64,000 nucleotides of DNA from Bacillus tuaregi (GCF_900104575.1 NZ_LT629731.1:2242688-2306687), one strand, 5' to 3'. Shown: positions 54,514-63,290, counted from the first letter of the stretch. The notes: a model not told the origin generated them from the letters alone. Program-made: numbers and translations.

Positions 54514-55353
54514 ATGATTAAAAAGTTTTTTTCTCTTGTTCTTGTCCTTATGCTCACAGTTTCTTTACAAGTAAATGCTTTGACATTAGAGGACCAAGAT
54601 ACACCAAACAGTTTTCAAATTGAAATATTGCCTTGGACAATAGTCAATCATATTATTCCAAGAAAATCGATTTTTACGATTACAGATGTTGAAACTGGAT
54701 TGCAATTTACAGTTCAAAGAAGAGCAGGGAGCATGCATGCGGATGTCCAGCCTTTAACACATAAGGATACGAAGATTATGAAGAAGATTTACAACGGTAA
54801 ATGGAGCTGGAAACGAAGAGCTATATTGGTTGTGACAAAGGATCAGATGCTGGCTGCGTCTATGCATGGAATGCCTCATGGGGCCGGGGCATTGAAAAAC
54901 GGCTTTCCTGGACATTTTTGTGTGCATTTTTTAGGAAGTACCACCCATGGTTCAAAACATGAGGATTTGTCCCATAAATTAATGATACTAAGAGCTGGTG
55001 GGAAACTGGATGATTATCTCCGCGTCATAAGTCCCTCACAGTTAATAAAAGTATTTGAAGCAGCTGTAAATCAAGGAGATCAAAAGATTATTCAAATGAT
55101 TGTTGAAAATGGTGAAAACATAAATCACCTTCAGAAAAGGCTAGAAATAATAAAAATAATACGTTTAGGAAAGCCTGCGTTTGCCCTAGAGGAAGGTAGA
55201 CAAGATGTGGTATTCCAGCAAGTATATGCTGATGCAGAACTGTATAGGAGTGATAATAGTAAAGAACAAAGACAGCTGTCCTTTACGTTTTGGAAGGATA
55301 TGGTTTCAGGAGAGTGGAGAATGGATGATGAAATCATAGTGGATATAAAGTAG
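54514..55353 (+). CDS. Secreted protein with His/Cys cluster, unknown function
   Basis: 279 residues. A signal peptide (about 1-22) is followed by a domain with ITDVETGLQFTVQRRAGSMH, NGKWSWKRRAILV and ASMHGMPHGAGALKNGFPGH, then GHFCVHFLGSTTH. His118, His122, His134, Cys136, His138, His145, His149 and His154 are close together, which suggests a metal site or a Cys-based catalytic centre. I recall similar sequences in Bacillus and Paenibacillus proteins, but know no function. The GxxCxH pattern superficially recalls L,D-transpeptidases; that is speculation. ATG 54514; a terminator follows. Confidence 0.65.
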   Translation: MIKKFFSLVLVLMLTVSLQVNALTLEDQDTPNSFQIEILPWTIVNHIIPRKSIFTITDVETGLQFTVQRRAGSMHADVQPLTHKDTKIMKKIYNGKWSWKRRAILVVTKDQMLAASMHGMPHGAGALKNGFPGHFCVHFLGSTTHGSKHEDLSHKLMILRAGGKLDDYLRVISPSQLIKVFEAAVNQGDQKIIQMIVENGENINHLQKRLEIIKIIRLGKPAFALEEGRQDVVFQQVYADAELYRSDNSKEQRQLSFTFWKDMVSGEWRMDDEIIVDIK

Positions 55354-55364
55354 GGACTAAGTTT

Positions 55365-55408
55365 GGAAAAATAGAACATACATTAATCACTGTATGCTCT
55401 ATTTTTCC
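55365..55408. terminator. Bidirectional terminator
   Basis: GGAAAAATAGAACATACA (55365-55382) pairs with TGTATGCTCTATTTTTCC (55391-55408) with one mismatch. It overlaps the 3' end of the small minus-strand gene. Confidence 0.75.
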
Positions 55409-55737
55409 TTATTTTTATCACTTTTCTTATCACTGATCGTCCTGTAAATTTGTGTATACATGCTCCCCTGCACAATATTTTCTAGAAAAAATTGACCAAT
55501 CAGCTTTCCATACTCTTCATCAATAGACATTTTTTTACTTTGCAGCTCCATCTCTGCCAGACCCTCGTAGGTTGATAGAAGTGCATATGTATGGTCCTCT
55601 CCTGAGATTGGTGATAGTATTTCAACCTTGTGATCATAATTTTCATTCCGGAACTTTTTAATTTCTTTTAGATTATCAATTCCCTCTTTAAATTTATCCT
55701 GTTTAATCTCAAATGTCTGACAAACAATCACTGACAT
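55399..55737 (-). CDS. Small dimeric alpha/beta-barrel-like protein, unknown
   Basis: 112 residues if read from ATG 55737, which is seven bases after AGGGGTG; the longer frame to 55815 has no ribosome binding site. The opening MSVIVCQTFEIKQDKFKEGI and DHTYALLSTYEGLAEMELQ look like one ferredoxin-like repeat of a dimeric alpha/beta barrel (ABM/NIPSNAP-like), which is inference. No partner gene nearby. Confidence 0.55.
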   Translation of the reverse strand: MSVIVCQTFEIKQDKFKEGIDNLKEIKKFRNENYDHKVEILSPISGEDHTYALLSTYEGLAEMELQSKKMSIDEEYGKLIGQFFLENIVQGSMYTQIYRTISDKKSDKNKEK

Positions 55738-55944
55738 GAAAAGCACCCCTAGAAAATATTTACCATACCTGCTTTTATCATACCCTGAGAGATTGAATTT
55801 ATACTTGGCTTCCATTTAGAAAGTTTCCTTCATTACCATAAAAATCAAAAATCAGGAAATTTTCTTGGACTCTATCCCTGTTTAGCCTCATATGATGTAC
55901 AAGTTAATGGCTATATAAGGGAGGGTGTTTTTCTGAACTTTAGT

Positions 55945-56565
55945 GTGATGTTCGGTTATATTATTCTAGGTTTTACATTAGCTGCACCAATTGGTCCAGT
56001 AAATTCTGCTCGTCTAGATAAAGGAATAAAAAACGGATTCTGGCATGCATGGATGGTAGGGGTCGGCTCCATGCTGGCTGATGGAATCTTTATGCTGTTA
56101 GTTTACTTAGGTCTGGTGAAATTTTTGCAAATACCCATCGTACAGATATTTTTGTGGCTATTTGGTGGATTTGTCTTAATTTACTCAGGGTTTGAATGTA
56201 TTAAGAGCGTTACTCAGCTTACACTCTCCTATCACAGAGAGAAGGCCTCTTTCTTAAAAAGCTTCTTTATTGGTTTTATCATGTCCATTACAAGCCCATT
56301 GTCTGTCCTTTTTTGGTTAGGAATATATGGTTCAGTGCTGGCGAAAACAGCCCAAACATCTAGTACTGAAGCACTATTAATCTATAGTTTGATGATTTTT
56401 CTTGGACTTGCCTGCTGGGATATCTTTGTTGCAGCCTTATCAACCGGTCTAAGGAAATATCTTACCTTAAAAACGCTAAAAGCTATTTCTATTATTTCGG
56501 GTGCCTCATTAGTCGGGTTTGGATTGTATTTCGGATATCAAGGCTTGCGTAGTCTATTGGGCTAA
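55945..56565 (+). CDS. LysE family amino acid exporter
   Basis: 206 residues, about six membrane segments. The opening ILGFTLAAPIGPVNSARLDKGIKNGFW carries the conserved PIGPVN and basic residue pattern of the LysE/RhtB family; GFIMSITSPLSVLFWLGIYG is another hallmark. It would export an amino acid or derivative. The start is uncertain: GTG 55945 and ATG 55948 lie 17 bases or more from the best ribosome binding site GGGAGGG; CTG 55933 would be correctly spaced. Stands alone. Confidence 0.8.
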   Translation: MMFGYIILGFTLAAPIGPVNSARLDKGIKNGFWHAWMVGVGSMLADGIFMLLVYLGLVKFLQIPIVQIFLWLFGGFVLIYSGFECIKSVTQLTLSYHREKASFLKSFFIGFIMSITSPLSVLFWLGIYGSVLAKTAQTSSTEALLIYSLMIFLGLACWDIFVAALSTGLRKYLTLKTLKAISIISGASLVGFGLYFGYQGLRSLLG

Positions 56566-56574
56566 TAGTTTCTG

Positions 56575-56615
56575 AAAAAAAGGGAGTTATTCCTCCCATG
56601 TAAGGAATAACTCCC
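56575..56615 (-). terminator. Terminator of the 234-residue unknown gene
   Basis: GGGAGTTATTCC (56582-56593) pairs with GGAATAACTCCC (56604-56615); on the minus strand followed by seven T. Confidence 0.85.
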
Positions 56616-56624
56616 AGGTACTGC

Positions 56625-57329
56625 TTATAAAAATAATAATTCCTCTTGCTTTTGGTTTAAATGAGGCCAATGGATATGATCCTTTTTAAACGCTTTCCTG
56701 ATATCGCGGTAAAACTGCTCATCTTGTAAAATTTGTAATGTGACATCCTTATAGACATGATAAAATTCTACCCGATTAAGAATTTGCTCTGCCGTTGGAA
56801 TTTCCTTGTCAAGAAGCCATTCAACAAAAGCCCTGACTTCAGTTTCCTCAATGCTTTTATGATGAATATGTAGCAGGTGATTAGGTGGATTCTCCAGCAT
56901 GATGGGAGTGAAATAATCGATTAACTCTTGTTTGGTTTTTTCTATTTGGGTATTTAATATATCGATAATCTCCCGTTTAAATTGTTCGATTCTGATACTG
57001 ATTGTATGAAATTCTCTTTCGAATGAAGCTTTGTCCTTAACCAACATGACTCTTCCAAACTTTTTTGAAAGTGCTCTTGTATACCGTAACCGACAGGCTG
57101 CAACCTGTTCCTTCATGGGTTTTGTAAATTTTGAGAAATTCTCATGAAATAGTGGATAGGTTGCTTTCAGCTTGTCTCCTAATCGTGAATCTTGTGTTAT
57201 TTGTAACAGCTCGACAGGAATCTTAATGGTTGTTTTCTCTAAACGAGCTCCATTGAATGTGATCTCGACAAATTGAATCATGCTTCTATATTCATCTAGC
57301 AATTGCTGCTCATTGACACTCTGGTTCAT
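56625..57329 (-). CDS. Hypothetical protein
   Basis: 234 residues, soluble, helical, not recognised. It contains several basic stretches (RLRYTRALSKKFGRVMLVKD) and a C-terminal segment with WLLDKEIPTAEQILNRVEFY and HIHWPHLNQ. No membrane segments, no known motif. ATG 57329 is five to seven bases after AGGAGGGAG, a strong site; the frame to 57350 is longer but not needed. Ends at a terminator; no partner gene. Confidence 0.6.
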   Translation of the reverse strand: MNQSVNEQQLLDEYRSMIQFVEITFNGARLEKTTIKIPVELLQITQDSRLGDKLKATYPLFHENFSKFTKPMKEQVAACRLRYTRALSKKFGRVMLVKDKASFEREFHTISIRIEQFKREIIDILNTQIEKTKQELIDYFTPIMLENPPNHLLHIHHKSIEETEVRAFVEWLLDKEIPTAEQILNRVEFYHVYKDVTLQILQDEQFYRDIRKAFKKDHIHWPHLNQKQEELLFL

Positions 57330-57454
57330 AGAATCTCCCTCCTTTTTCATTATCTAACGGTTATTAACAGGCTGTTATTCTATTAATATGAAGGAGTTCA
57401 GAAAATAATACAGAAAAATTACTAGAATGATGTGATTGGACAACTAACAAATAG

Positions 57455-57471
57455 AACCCTCTTAAAGAGGG
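57455..57471 (-). terminator. Weak terminator of the membrane protein gene
   Basis: ACCCTC pairs with GAGGGT around TTTAA, just after the stop codon on the minus strand. T tract is short. Confidence 0.5.
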
Positions 57472-57485
57472 TCATCTCACATTTT

Positions 57486-57971
57486 TTAATTGCTCGGGAG
57501 GGATTTTTTAGTGAAAAATTGCAGAATTACTTTAAACACAAAGCCTATTATAACACCAGGAATAACAAACAGTATGGGCAGCCACACAGGTCCTAACAGC
57601 TTCCCGAAAATCGTTAGTTTTGGTGATAGAATCAAGCCTACTGTTACAGAATAGGCCGAGAAAACGAAGGGCATATACATAAATGGTATATTCTTTCCAG
57701 GTATTGCTTTATAGCTATCCCACATGGCAAAGAAATATAGACAGGGATAAAACATTAACCATTGAAAATTCGTTACTTCAATTGCCTTTGTAATTTCACC
57801 ATGAAAGCTAAACAGAATAGCAATATTAAATTTAGCTTGTACATTAATTAAAATCTCAAGAGCAACAAAGATAAATCCCTTAACAAAATTTCCGTTTATT
57901 AGCTGAGAAAAACCAGGTAACGCGATGCTCCATAATAAATTTTCAATTGTTTTCTCTTTATCCTTATTCAT
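57486..57971 (-). CDS. Small membrane protein of unknown function
   Basis: 161 residues (164 if read from GTG 57980) with about four hydrophobic segments (about 15-40, 55-85, 100-120, 130-155). The opening ENLLWSIALPGFSQLINGNFVKGF resembles small Bacillus membrane proteins with a TM2-like start (GFSQLxNGxxxKGxIF). Function unknown. No clear ribosome binding site for either start. Confidence 0.6.
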   Translation of the reverse strand: MNKDKEKTIENLLWSIALPGFSQLINGNFVKGFIFVALEILINVQAKFNIAILFSFHGEITKAIEVTNFQWLMFYPCLYFFAMWDSYKAIPGKNIPFMYMPFVFSAYSVTVGLILSPKLTIFGKLLGPVWLPILFVIPGVIIGFVFKVILQFFTKKSLPSN

Positions 57972-58569
57972 AGGTTTCACATTAGCTCATGATCGCTAAA
58001 AGTATATATTGTTTGTAAAAAATAGGGATTTGAGATGAAATAAGTCCAATAGGTTTGCTGTTCTTCATAAGTTCCTCCAATGCTTGTCAACTAACGTTTT
58101 TTACTAATTGATTATATGTAGGTTAGTATCCATATTTTTACATTGAATTATTCTTATTATTTTAGGATGGATTGGATGAGTTAATATGAACAGTTTAGAA
58201 TCAAATTCGCCCGTCGAATTTGCGTCCGGATTACCTGAGCTCGCTCGGGTAAACTACCTTTAAAAAATCCGTGACATCCGCCGGAGGCATAACTTCATTC
58301 AGCCGGGGTTTGAACCCCCACTGAATCGAAGGACCATTTGCCTTCATCCCCCACTTGTAGAAGTGGAGGACTTCTGTACCTGTCGCAAGCTTTCGGTACA
58401 AAAAGCATTTGCTGAATGAAGTTGAATCGAGGCATAATCAACATATATGCAGACGAAGGTGAGCTCAAAACCCCCCACCATTCGCCTAATGGGGCTCTTA
58501 CACCATTATAGGTTTGCCATTATTAACTAACCGATTACCTATAGTAACTATGACCTACAGAAAGTTTTT
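57972..58569. other. Intergenic region around repeat copy C
   Basis: 598 bases between the unknown membrane protein gene and splB. Apart from the repeat it is AT-rich and shows no gene. Downstream of the repeat a stretch with CCCCCCACCATTCGCCTAATGGGG (in parts: CCCACCATT, AATGGGG) may act as a 3' hairpin for splB. Confidence 0.5.
58202..58423. repeat. Dispersed structured repeat, copy C (longest)
   Basis: 222 bases. Order: hairpin CAAATTCG-CCCGT-CGAATTTG; GTCCGGATT/AATCCGTGAC long-range stem enclosing TTACCTGAG-CTCG-CTCGGGTAA (58231-58252); GCCGGAGGC; AACTTCATTCAGC; GGGGTTTGAACCCC; a 35-base segment absent in copy A; CCACTTGTAGAAGTGG; GTACC...GGTAC; and GCTGAATGAAGTT. The outer TTCATTCAGC and GCTGAATGAA ends are exact inverted repeats. 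Lies between a membrane protein gene and splB. Confidence 0.88.
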
Positions 58570-59595
58570 CTACGTGAAGTATTCTAATTTAGCATTAGGG
58601 AAAAATTTCTCCATATAGGTATATAGCTTACTTTTTAAATCCTCCTCCTCATCTTTTTGATAAATATATTTGCCGATTCCATATTTCCCCCATTTATATC
58701 TGCGCTTTTCTTCATCTAATTCTAGTTTTGTCATCGGATAATTTTTTTCAATCACTCTTTTTGCTGGCTTTGTAAAGCGATGCTGGATAAACTCAAAGGT
58801 AATATCCTTTCTGGCATCTTCCGGTAATTCTGCATCCAAGCGTTCAAACATATGATAATAGCCTTCCTCCCAGCCTTCATGCATATAAATCGGAGCAACG
58901 ATAAAGCCTAACGGATACCCAGCACGCGCAACCTTTCCTGCTGCTTCAATCCGTTTTAGTAAAGGAGATGTTCCGGGTTCAAAATTCTTGATCACATAAT
59001 CAGCATTGACGCTGAATCGAAATCTTGTTTTCCCATTATGCTTCGCATCAAGCAAATGGTCGACATGATGGAATTTAGTCACAAACCGCAGTTTTCCGTA
59101 CTCAGATTCTCCAAAATGCTCGATGGCTCTTTTTAATGTGTGTGTTAAATGATCAATCCCAACAATATCAGAGGTACAGGCCGCTTCAAACCGTGTGATT
59201 TCAGGTGCCCTCTCGTCCATATATTTGTCAGCAGCCCCTAGGATTTCTTCGACGTTGACATAGGTTCGAATATAGGGCTTGCTGCCCATCGTGGTTTGTA
59301 GATAGCAATAATGACAATGACCCATACAACCGGTTGCAAACGGAATCGCATACTCCGCAGACGGCTTTGAGGTATCAAATTTAAGCGTTTTTCGAATTCC
59401 AACAACAAGCGTTGACTTGGCCACCCGGTATTTTTGTAAATCAGTATCACCCGGTAGATTTCTCACCTGGTTATGGGAAGTTGTATAACGTATCTCAACA
59501 TTCATTTTTTCAAATTTTTCCTTTAATTCAATTCCAAGAGGATATTCCAATGCTTTCGGTTCAAAATAGACAAGCTTAGGAGTAAAAGGCTTCAT
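58570..59595 (-). CDS. splB: Spore photoproduct lyase
   Basis: 341 residues (342 if the Met codon at 59598 is used), matching B. subtilis SplB in length. The radical-SAM Fe-S motif is CMGHCHYC (Cx3Cx2C) in FATGCMGHCHYCYLQTTMGS. It opens spore photoproduct (thymine dimer) in germinating spores by a radical SAM mechanism. Start is supported by GAGGGGAG. It overlaps the end of splA by about 20 bases, so the pair is cotranscribed. Confidence 0.96.
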   Translation of the reverse strand: MKPFTPKLVYFEPKALEYPLGIELKEKFEKMNVEIRYTTSHNQVRNLPGDTDLQKYRVAKSTLVVGIRKTLKFDTSKPSAEYAIPFATGCMGHCHYCYLQTTMGSKPYIRTYVNVEEILGAADKYMDERAPEITRFEAACTSDIVGIDHLTHTLKRAIEHFGESEYGKLRFVTKFHHVDHLLDAKHNGKTRFRFSVNADYVIKNFEPGTSPLLKRIEAAGKVARAGYPLGFIVAPIYMHEGWEEGYYHMFERLDAELPEDARKDITFEFIQHRFTKPAKRVIEKNYPMTKLELDEEKRRYKWGKYGIGKYIYQKDEEEDLKSKLYTYMEKFFPNAKLEYFT

Positions 59596-59854
59596 CATTC
59601 CACTCCCCTCTAACATCTCCATAATAGTACTGATAGGCCTGATTAGCTTCTTCTTCCGTTCTATAGATGGCCGTTTCATTTGTTAAAGGGTAATAGGTTT
59701 CGTATAAAAACAAGGCTAGTTCTCCCGAACTCTCGGGGTTGTTGACAACAGCAGCTGCCTGAACATTTGCGACATCCTGGGTATGAGGATTTCGATAAAA
59801 AACATACACAATATCTCCAGCTTGATAGGCCTGGTTTTCATTGGCCAAATCCAT
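59576..59854 (-). CDS. splA: SplA, regulator of the spl operon
   Basis: 92 residues. AGDIVYVFYRNPHTQDVANVQ matches SplA of B. subtilis (79 residues); the rest of the protein is a small beta-rich domain with many Tyr. It is a negative regulator of splAB. ATG 59854 lies close behind AAAGGTG. First gene of the splA-splB operon; forespore (sigma-G) expression is known for the family, but I see no certain sigma-G promoter here. Confidence 0.88.
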   Translation of the reverse strand: MDLANENQAYQAGDIVYVFYRNPHTQDVANVQAAAVVNNPESSGELALFLYETYYPLTNETAIYRTEEEANQAYQYYYGDVRGEWNDEAFYS

Positions 59855-60061
59855 TCCATCACCTTTTTCCAAATAAATTTTGTTCTGCTATAGATTACAA
59901 TATTAAAATTTTGCCTTGAATTCCTCTAATTATGTTTGCTCGTTTATGGTAAAAGTGTTAAACAGAGGCATTTTTATTCAATTAAATGGTTCGTTTAAAC
60001 CGATGGTTTTAGCTAATAATAAATTTGGTTCATCTATAATATTAGGAATGGAGTTGAGGTA

Positions 60062-60421
60062 ATGGAGGCTGGAAATTCTACAGAATCCGCTTTATTAAAA
60101 TACAAGGAAGGTCTTGGGGCATTTACACAGAAGATGCCTGAGTTTGCAAGTAAATTCAATGACTTTACGGAGGAATGCTTTAAAGCGGGAACCCTAACTC
60201 AACGGGAAAAGCAATTAATCGCTCTAGGAATTAGTCTTCATGCACAGGATGAATATTGTATCATTTACCATACAAAGGGATGTCTCGACCAAGGCTGTTC
60301 AGAGCAGGAAATCCTTGAAGCAGTAGGCGTTACAGCAGCGTTTGGCGGCGGGGCATCGATGAGCCAGGGTGTAACACTTGTTCAGGAATGTATTCAGGAA
60401 TTAAACCAAATGATGCAGTAA
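60062..60421 (+). CDS. Carboxymuconolactone decarboxylase / AhpD-like protein
   Basis: 119 residues, all helical. The CMD-family motif is reduced to a single Cys followed by His in [12 protein letters not shown], with conserved [16 protein letters not shown] before it and [20 protein letters not shown] after. Classical AhpD has CxxC at this place, so disulfide reductase activity is doubtful. Function unknown, perhaps peroxidase-related. ATG follows GGAG. Stands alone. Confidence 0.78.
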   Translation: MEAGNSTESALLKYKEGLGAFTQKMPEFASKFNDFTEECFKAGTLTQREKQLIALGISLHAQDEYCIIYHTKGCLDQGCSEQEILEAVGVTAAFGGGASMSQGVTLVQECIQELNQMMQ

Positions 60422-60510
60422 TTTGTGATTTCTTTAATAGGTAGTACCAGCGCTTAAGGATGCGGTACTACCTATTTTATATAGGTTCTTGCTTATCATT
60501 CAATTTACAT

Positions 60511-60548
60511 AAAAAAGGATTGCACACTAGGCACATTCCTTTTTTATA
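60511..60548 (-). terminator. Probable terminator of the manganese catalase gene
   Basis: AAAAAAGGA pairs with TCCTTTTTT with an imperfect inner stem, T tract on the minus strand. Confidence 0.65.
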
Positions 60549-60554
60549 TAAATA

Positions 60555-61412
60555 TTAAGAATTCAGGTCAAAAAGACCTGGACTGTGTTCATTCGGCATG
60601 TCAGGCAGCACGGGAACCGGATAGCCCTGTGGCGGCGGAACAACCTGCAGATTTCCGTCCTCTCTACTAGGTGATTCCCCTTGGAAAATTTGCCCTATTA
60701 GGCTATCATCCAATCTGAAATTGAATTGTGCATTATGGAAGCCCATTTCTACATATTTACGGCATTCTGGATATTTATTGATATCATAGTTTGGTACAGG
60801 AAAAATCTGGCCCCAATTTACCCCAAGAGTCTCTAAAGCCTTTGCAAAGGCATTTTGATGGGCATTATCGCGAACAATCAAAAACGCCAACGTTTCTCTA
60901 AAGGTCTTATTTGAACTCATTTCATAAATCCGTGTTTTTTGCAGTACGCCTGTTGATTCTAATACTACATTATCCAATAAGTCGGCAACAAGGTTTCCAT
61001 GATTGTATACATAGTTTCCATTCCATGGATTACCGGCAGCATCGACTGGCAGAGAGCTTTGTGCACCCATTATATAATGATGAGGGTTTGCGTGCTCTTT
61101 AACGGCATCCTCTAGAGGAGCTGCAGAACTTCCCCCTGCACCGACCGCTTCCTCACCTGAACCATTCAATAGCTGGTTGATGGTCGTCTGCACGAGTTCA
61201 ACATGACTGATTTCTTCTAGAAAGATGCCGCGGATAAGATCACGAAATGGCTTTGCATTACCACGAAAGTTTGAACTTTGAAAGAAAAATTGCATCATCG
61301 TACGCATCTCGCCAAATCTGCCGCCCAATGTTTCCTGCAGTACCTTAGCGGCAGCAGGGTCTGGTTTATCAGGCACGATGATATTAATTAAATCTTCTTT
61401 GTAGAAATACAA
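60555..61412 (-). CDS. Manganese catalase
   Basis: 285 residues of the manganese catalase family (relatives YdbD, YjqC and the spore coat protein CotJC). Ferritin-like four-helix region with acidic and His ligands: GRFGEMRTMMQFFFQSSNF, FLEEISHVELVQTTINQLL and LVADLLDNVVLEST, LAFLIVRDNAHQNAFAKALE. It converts H2O2 to water and oxygen with a di-manganese centre. ATG with GGGAGG upstream. A 10-base inverted repeat (61431-61440 and 61489-61498) lies in the leader. Stands alone. Confidence 0.88.
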   Translation of the reverse strand: MYFYKEDLINIIVPDKPDPAAAKVLQETLGGRFGEMRTMMQFFFQSSNFRGNAKPFRDLIRGIFLEEISHVELVQTTINQLLNGSGEEAVGAGGSSAAPLEDAVKEHANPHHYIMGAQSSLPVDAAGNPWNGNYVYNHGNLVADLLDNVVLESTGVLQKTRIYEMSSNKTFRETLAFLIVRDNAHQNAFAKALETLGVNWGQIFPVPNYDINKYPECRKYVEMGFHNAQFNFRLDDSLIGQIFQGESPSREDGNLQVVPPPQGYPVPVLPDMPNEHSPGLFDLNS

Positions 61413-61430
61413 AATGAAATACCTCCCTTT

Positions 61431-61498
61431 AATAAGTTACTAAAATAGTTTTTCCTAATAAATGGCGCTTATCCTGTTCATGAGGTTTGTAACTTATT
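61431..61498 (-). promoter_or_regulatory. Inverted repeat upstream of the manganese catalase gene
   Basis: AATAAGTTAC (61431-61440) is the exact complement of GTAACTTATT (61489-61498) with 48 bases between. It may be a leader stem or paired regulator sites. Confidence 0.35.
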
Positions 61499-61512
61499 GG
61501 AAGGTAAGTCTT

Positions 61513-62541
61513 TTATTCTGCTATATTCGTCATCATATCACTAGCCTTTGGTACTGTTTTAATTAATCCTGCTTCCTTCAGCCATTTGGCTGTTTCCTTC
61601 CATGACTGTTCGTCCTGTGAACCAAAGACAGCCCCTTCTTCTTCCATTTTTGGCAGCAATACCTGAAGACTTTCCTTTTCAATCGCTTCCTCTAATGGGA
61701 AGTTCACTTGATCTTGATTCGTTAAAAGGATATTTAGGGCTTCGTCTGGATTTTGTTTCATAAACTGATAGCCTTTTTCAGCTGCTTTCCAGAATGCTTG
61801 AATAGCATCCTTTTCTTTTTCCAGCGTTTCATCGCTTGTGACAAGAACAATTTCATTATAGGCCGGCACACCATAATCAGTTGGATTGAAGTATCGCGTT
61901 TTAAATCCCTTATGGTTTAAGACAGGTACTTCATGATTTATGAAGGCACCGCTGACAGCATCTACATTTTCCGTTACAAGTGAGGAATTTAATTCGAAGC
62001 CAATGTCAAGAATATTGACCTCTTCAATGTCTCCGCCATCGTGCGTTATCATTGTTTCAAGGATTGCCTCATTTAAAGGTATACCTGGATAACCTACTTT
62101 CTTCCCTTCTAAATCCTTCGGTGACTGAATTGAACTATCTTCTGCAAATACAACATGGTTTAAAGGTGAACGTACAATAGAAGCAACGGACTTAACCGGA
62201 ATATTCTCATTTGCACGCGCCATGATCACATCAGGCTGATAATATAATCCTAATGTTACTTTACCTGCAGCTGCTAAATTTAATGGATCAGTCGGATTTG
62301 CCGGGAATTGAATATCAACCTTTACTCCCTCGTCCTCGAAATAGCCCTTTTCCTCTGCTACATATAAATAACTATGGACCGCATTCGGATACCAATCGAG
62401 CATGATGCTGACTTCCTTCAGCTCCTTGCCATCGGCTTCATCCTTTCCATTACCAGAGCTTTGCGAAGCATTACTCCCGCCACAGGCTGCTAACAATAAA
62501 ACAAAGACAATACTTATAAGCATGAATACATGTTTTTTCAT
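61513..62541 (-). CDS. thiY: ThiY-like substrate-binding lipoprotein
   Basis: 342 residues. Signal peptide with lipobox LLAAC (Cys20 or so), then an NMT1/THI5-like domain. MLDWYPNAVHSYLYVAEEKGYFEDEGV holds the WxPNxxH motif typical of ThiY, which binds formyl-aminopyrimidine salvage products of thiamine. ATG 62541 is behind GGAGA and overlaps the permease stop by four bases. The longer frame to 62709 is not used. Its substrate could also be another pyrimidine or aromatic; the assignment rests on the motif and the order of the operon. Confidence 0.82.
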   Translation of the reverse strand: MKKHVFMLISIVFVLLLAACGGSNASQSSGNGKDEADGKELKEVSIMLDWYPNAVHSYLYVAEEKGYFEDEGVKVDIQFPANPTDPLNLAAAGKVTLGLYYQPDVIMARANENIPVKSVASIVRSPLNHVVFAEDSSIQSPKDLEGKKVGYPGIPLNEAILETMITHDGGDIEEVNILDIGFELNSSLVTENVDAVSGAFINHEVPVLNHKGFKTRYFNPTDYGVPAYNEIVLVTSDETLEKEKDAIQAFWKAAEKGYQFMKQNPDEALNILLTNQDQVNFPLEEAIEKESLQVLLPKMEEEGAVFGSQDEQSWKETAKWLKEAGLIKTVPKASDMMTNIAE

Positions 62542-63290
62542 GATTCTTTTCTCCATCCTAAACATATTTTTTCTAACCATGTCACCAGTAAAAATAAGAG
62601 AATTCCAATAATCGATAGTAATACAATCGGAGCAAATACAGCTGCTCCGTCCATCTGTGTCATCATTCGCCGGCTGAAATAACCAAGTCCTGATTCCGCA
62701 CCAAGCCATTCACCAATGGCAGCCCCAATGACACTGACGGTAACAGCCACCTTTAAACCCGAGAAAAAAGATGGCAGTGCGGATGGTACAGCTAATTTAA
62801 AAAAGATATCCTTTTTGGACGCCCCCATTGTCAGTAGCAATTCCTTTATATCCTTATTTGAAGAACGAAGGCCATCAAAGGTACTAACGGTTAATGGGAA
62901 AAAGGTAATCAAAAAGGTGACAAATACCTTACTCCAAATGGAATAGCCAAACCAAACGACAAAAATGGGTGCTAACGCGATGGTCGGAATCGTCTGTGAA
63001 GCAACAATCAGCGGATAAAAGGCTTTTTCCGCAATTTTACTCATGTTCATCCATACAGCAAGGCCTACACCAATCAGGATGGAAATAAGCAGACCAATGA
63101 CGATGATTAATAAGGTAGCTGGAAGATGCTCGAACAGCAATATTATTTTTAACTCCCAGAGCTTCAATAAAATATCTATCGGTGACGGCAGGATAAAACT
63201 TTTATTATACATTCGTGCCCCGAATTCCCAACCAATCATCAGAATGAATACGAGGATGGTGGATGCAATATAGGATTTCATGCTGTTCAT
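62538..63290 (-). CDS. thiX: ThiX-like ABC transporter permease
   Basis: 250 residues, about six membrane segments, of the BPD_transp_1 type. The EAA-like loop is LLTMGASKKDIFFKLAVPSALPSFFSGL. It pairs with the ATPase upstream and the binding protein downstream. ATG 63290 overlaps the end of the ATPase gene by four bases, and the stop overlaps the thiY start by four; the three genes are translationally coupled. Confidence 0.85.
   Translation of the reverse strand: MNSMKSYIASTILVFILMIGWEFGARMYNKSFILPSPIDILLKLWELKIILLFEHLPATLLIIVIGLLISILIGVGLAVWMNMSKIAEKAFYPLIVASQTIPTIALAPIFVVWFGYSIWSKVFVTFLITFFPLTVSTFDGLRSSNKDIKELLLTMGASKKDIFFKLAVPSALPSFFSGLKVAVTVSVIGAAIGEWLGAESGLGYFSRRMMTQMDGAAVFAPIVLLSIIGILLFLLVTWLEKICLGWRKES

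Noticed and set aside
58202..58423. CRISPR-like or tRNA-like structure at the repeats
   Set aside because: Copies are widely dispersed, not tandem with spacers; no cloverleaf, CCA end or anticodon arm fits.
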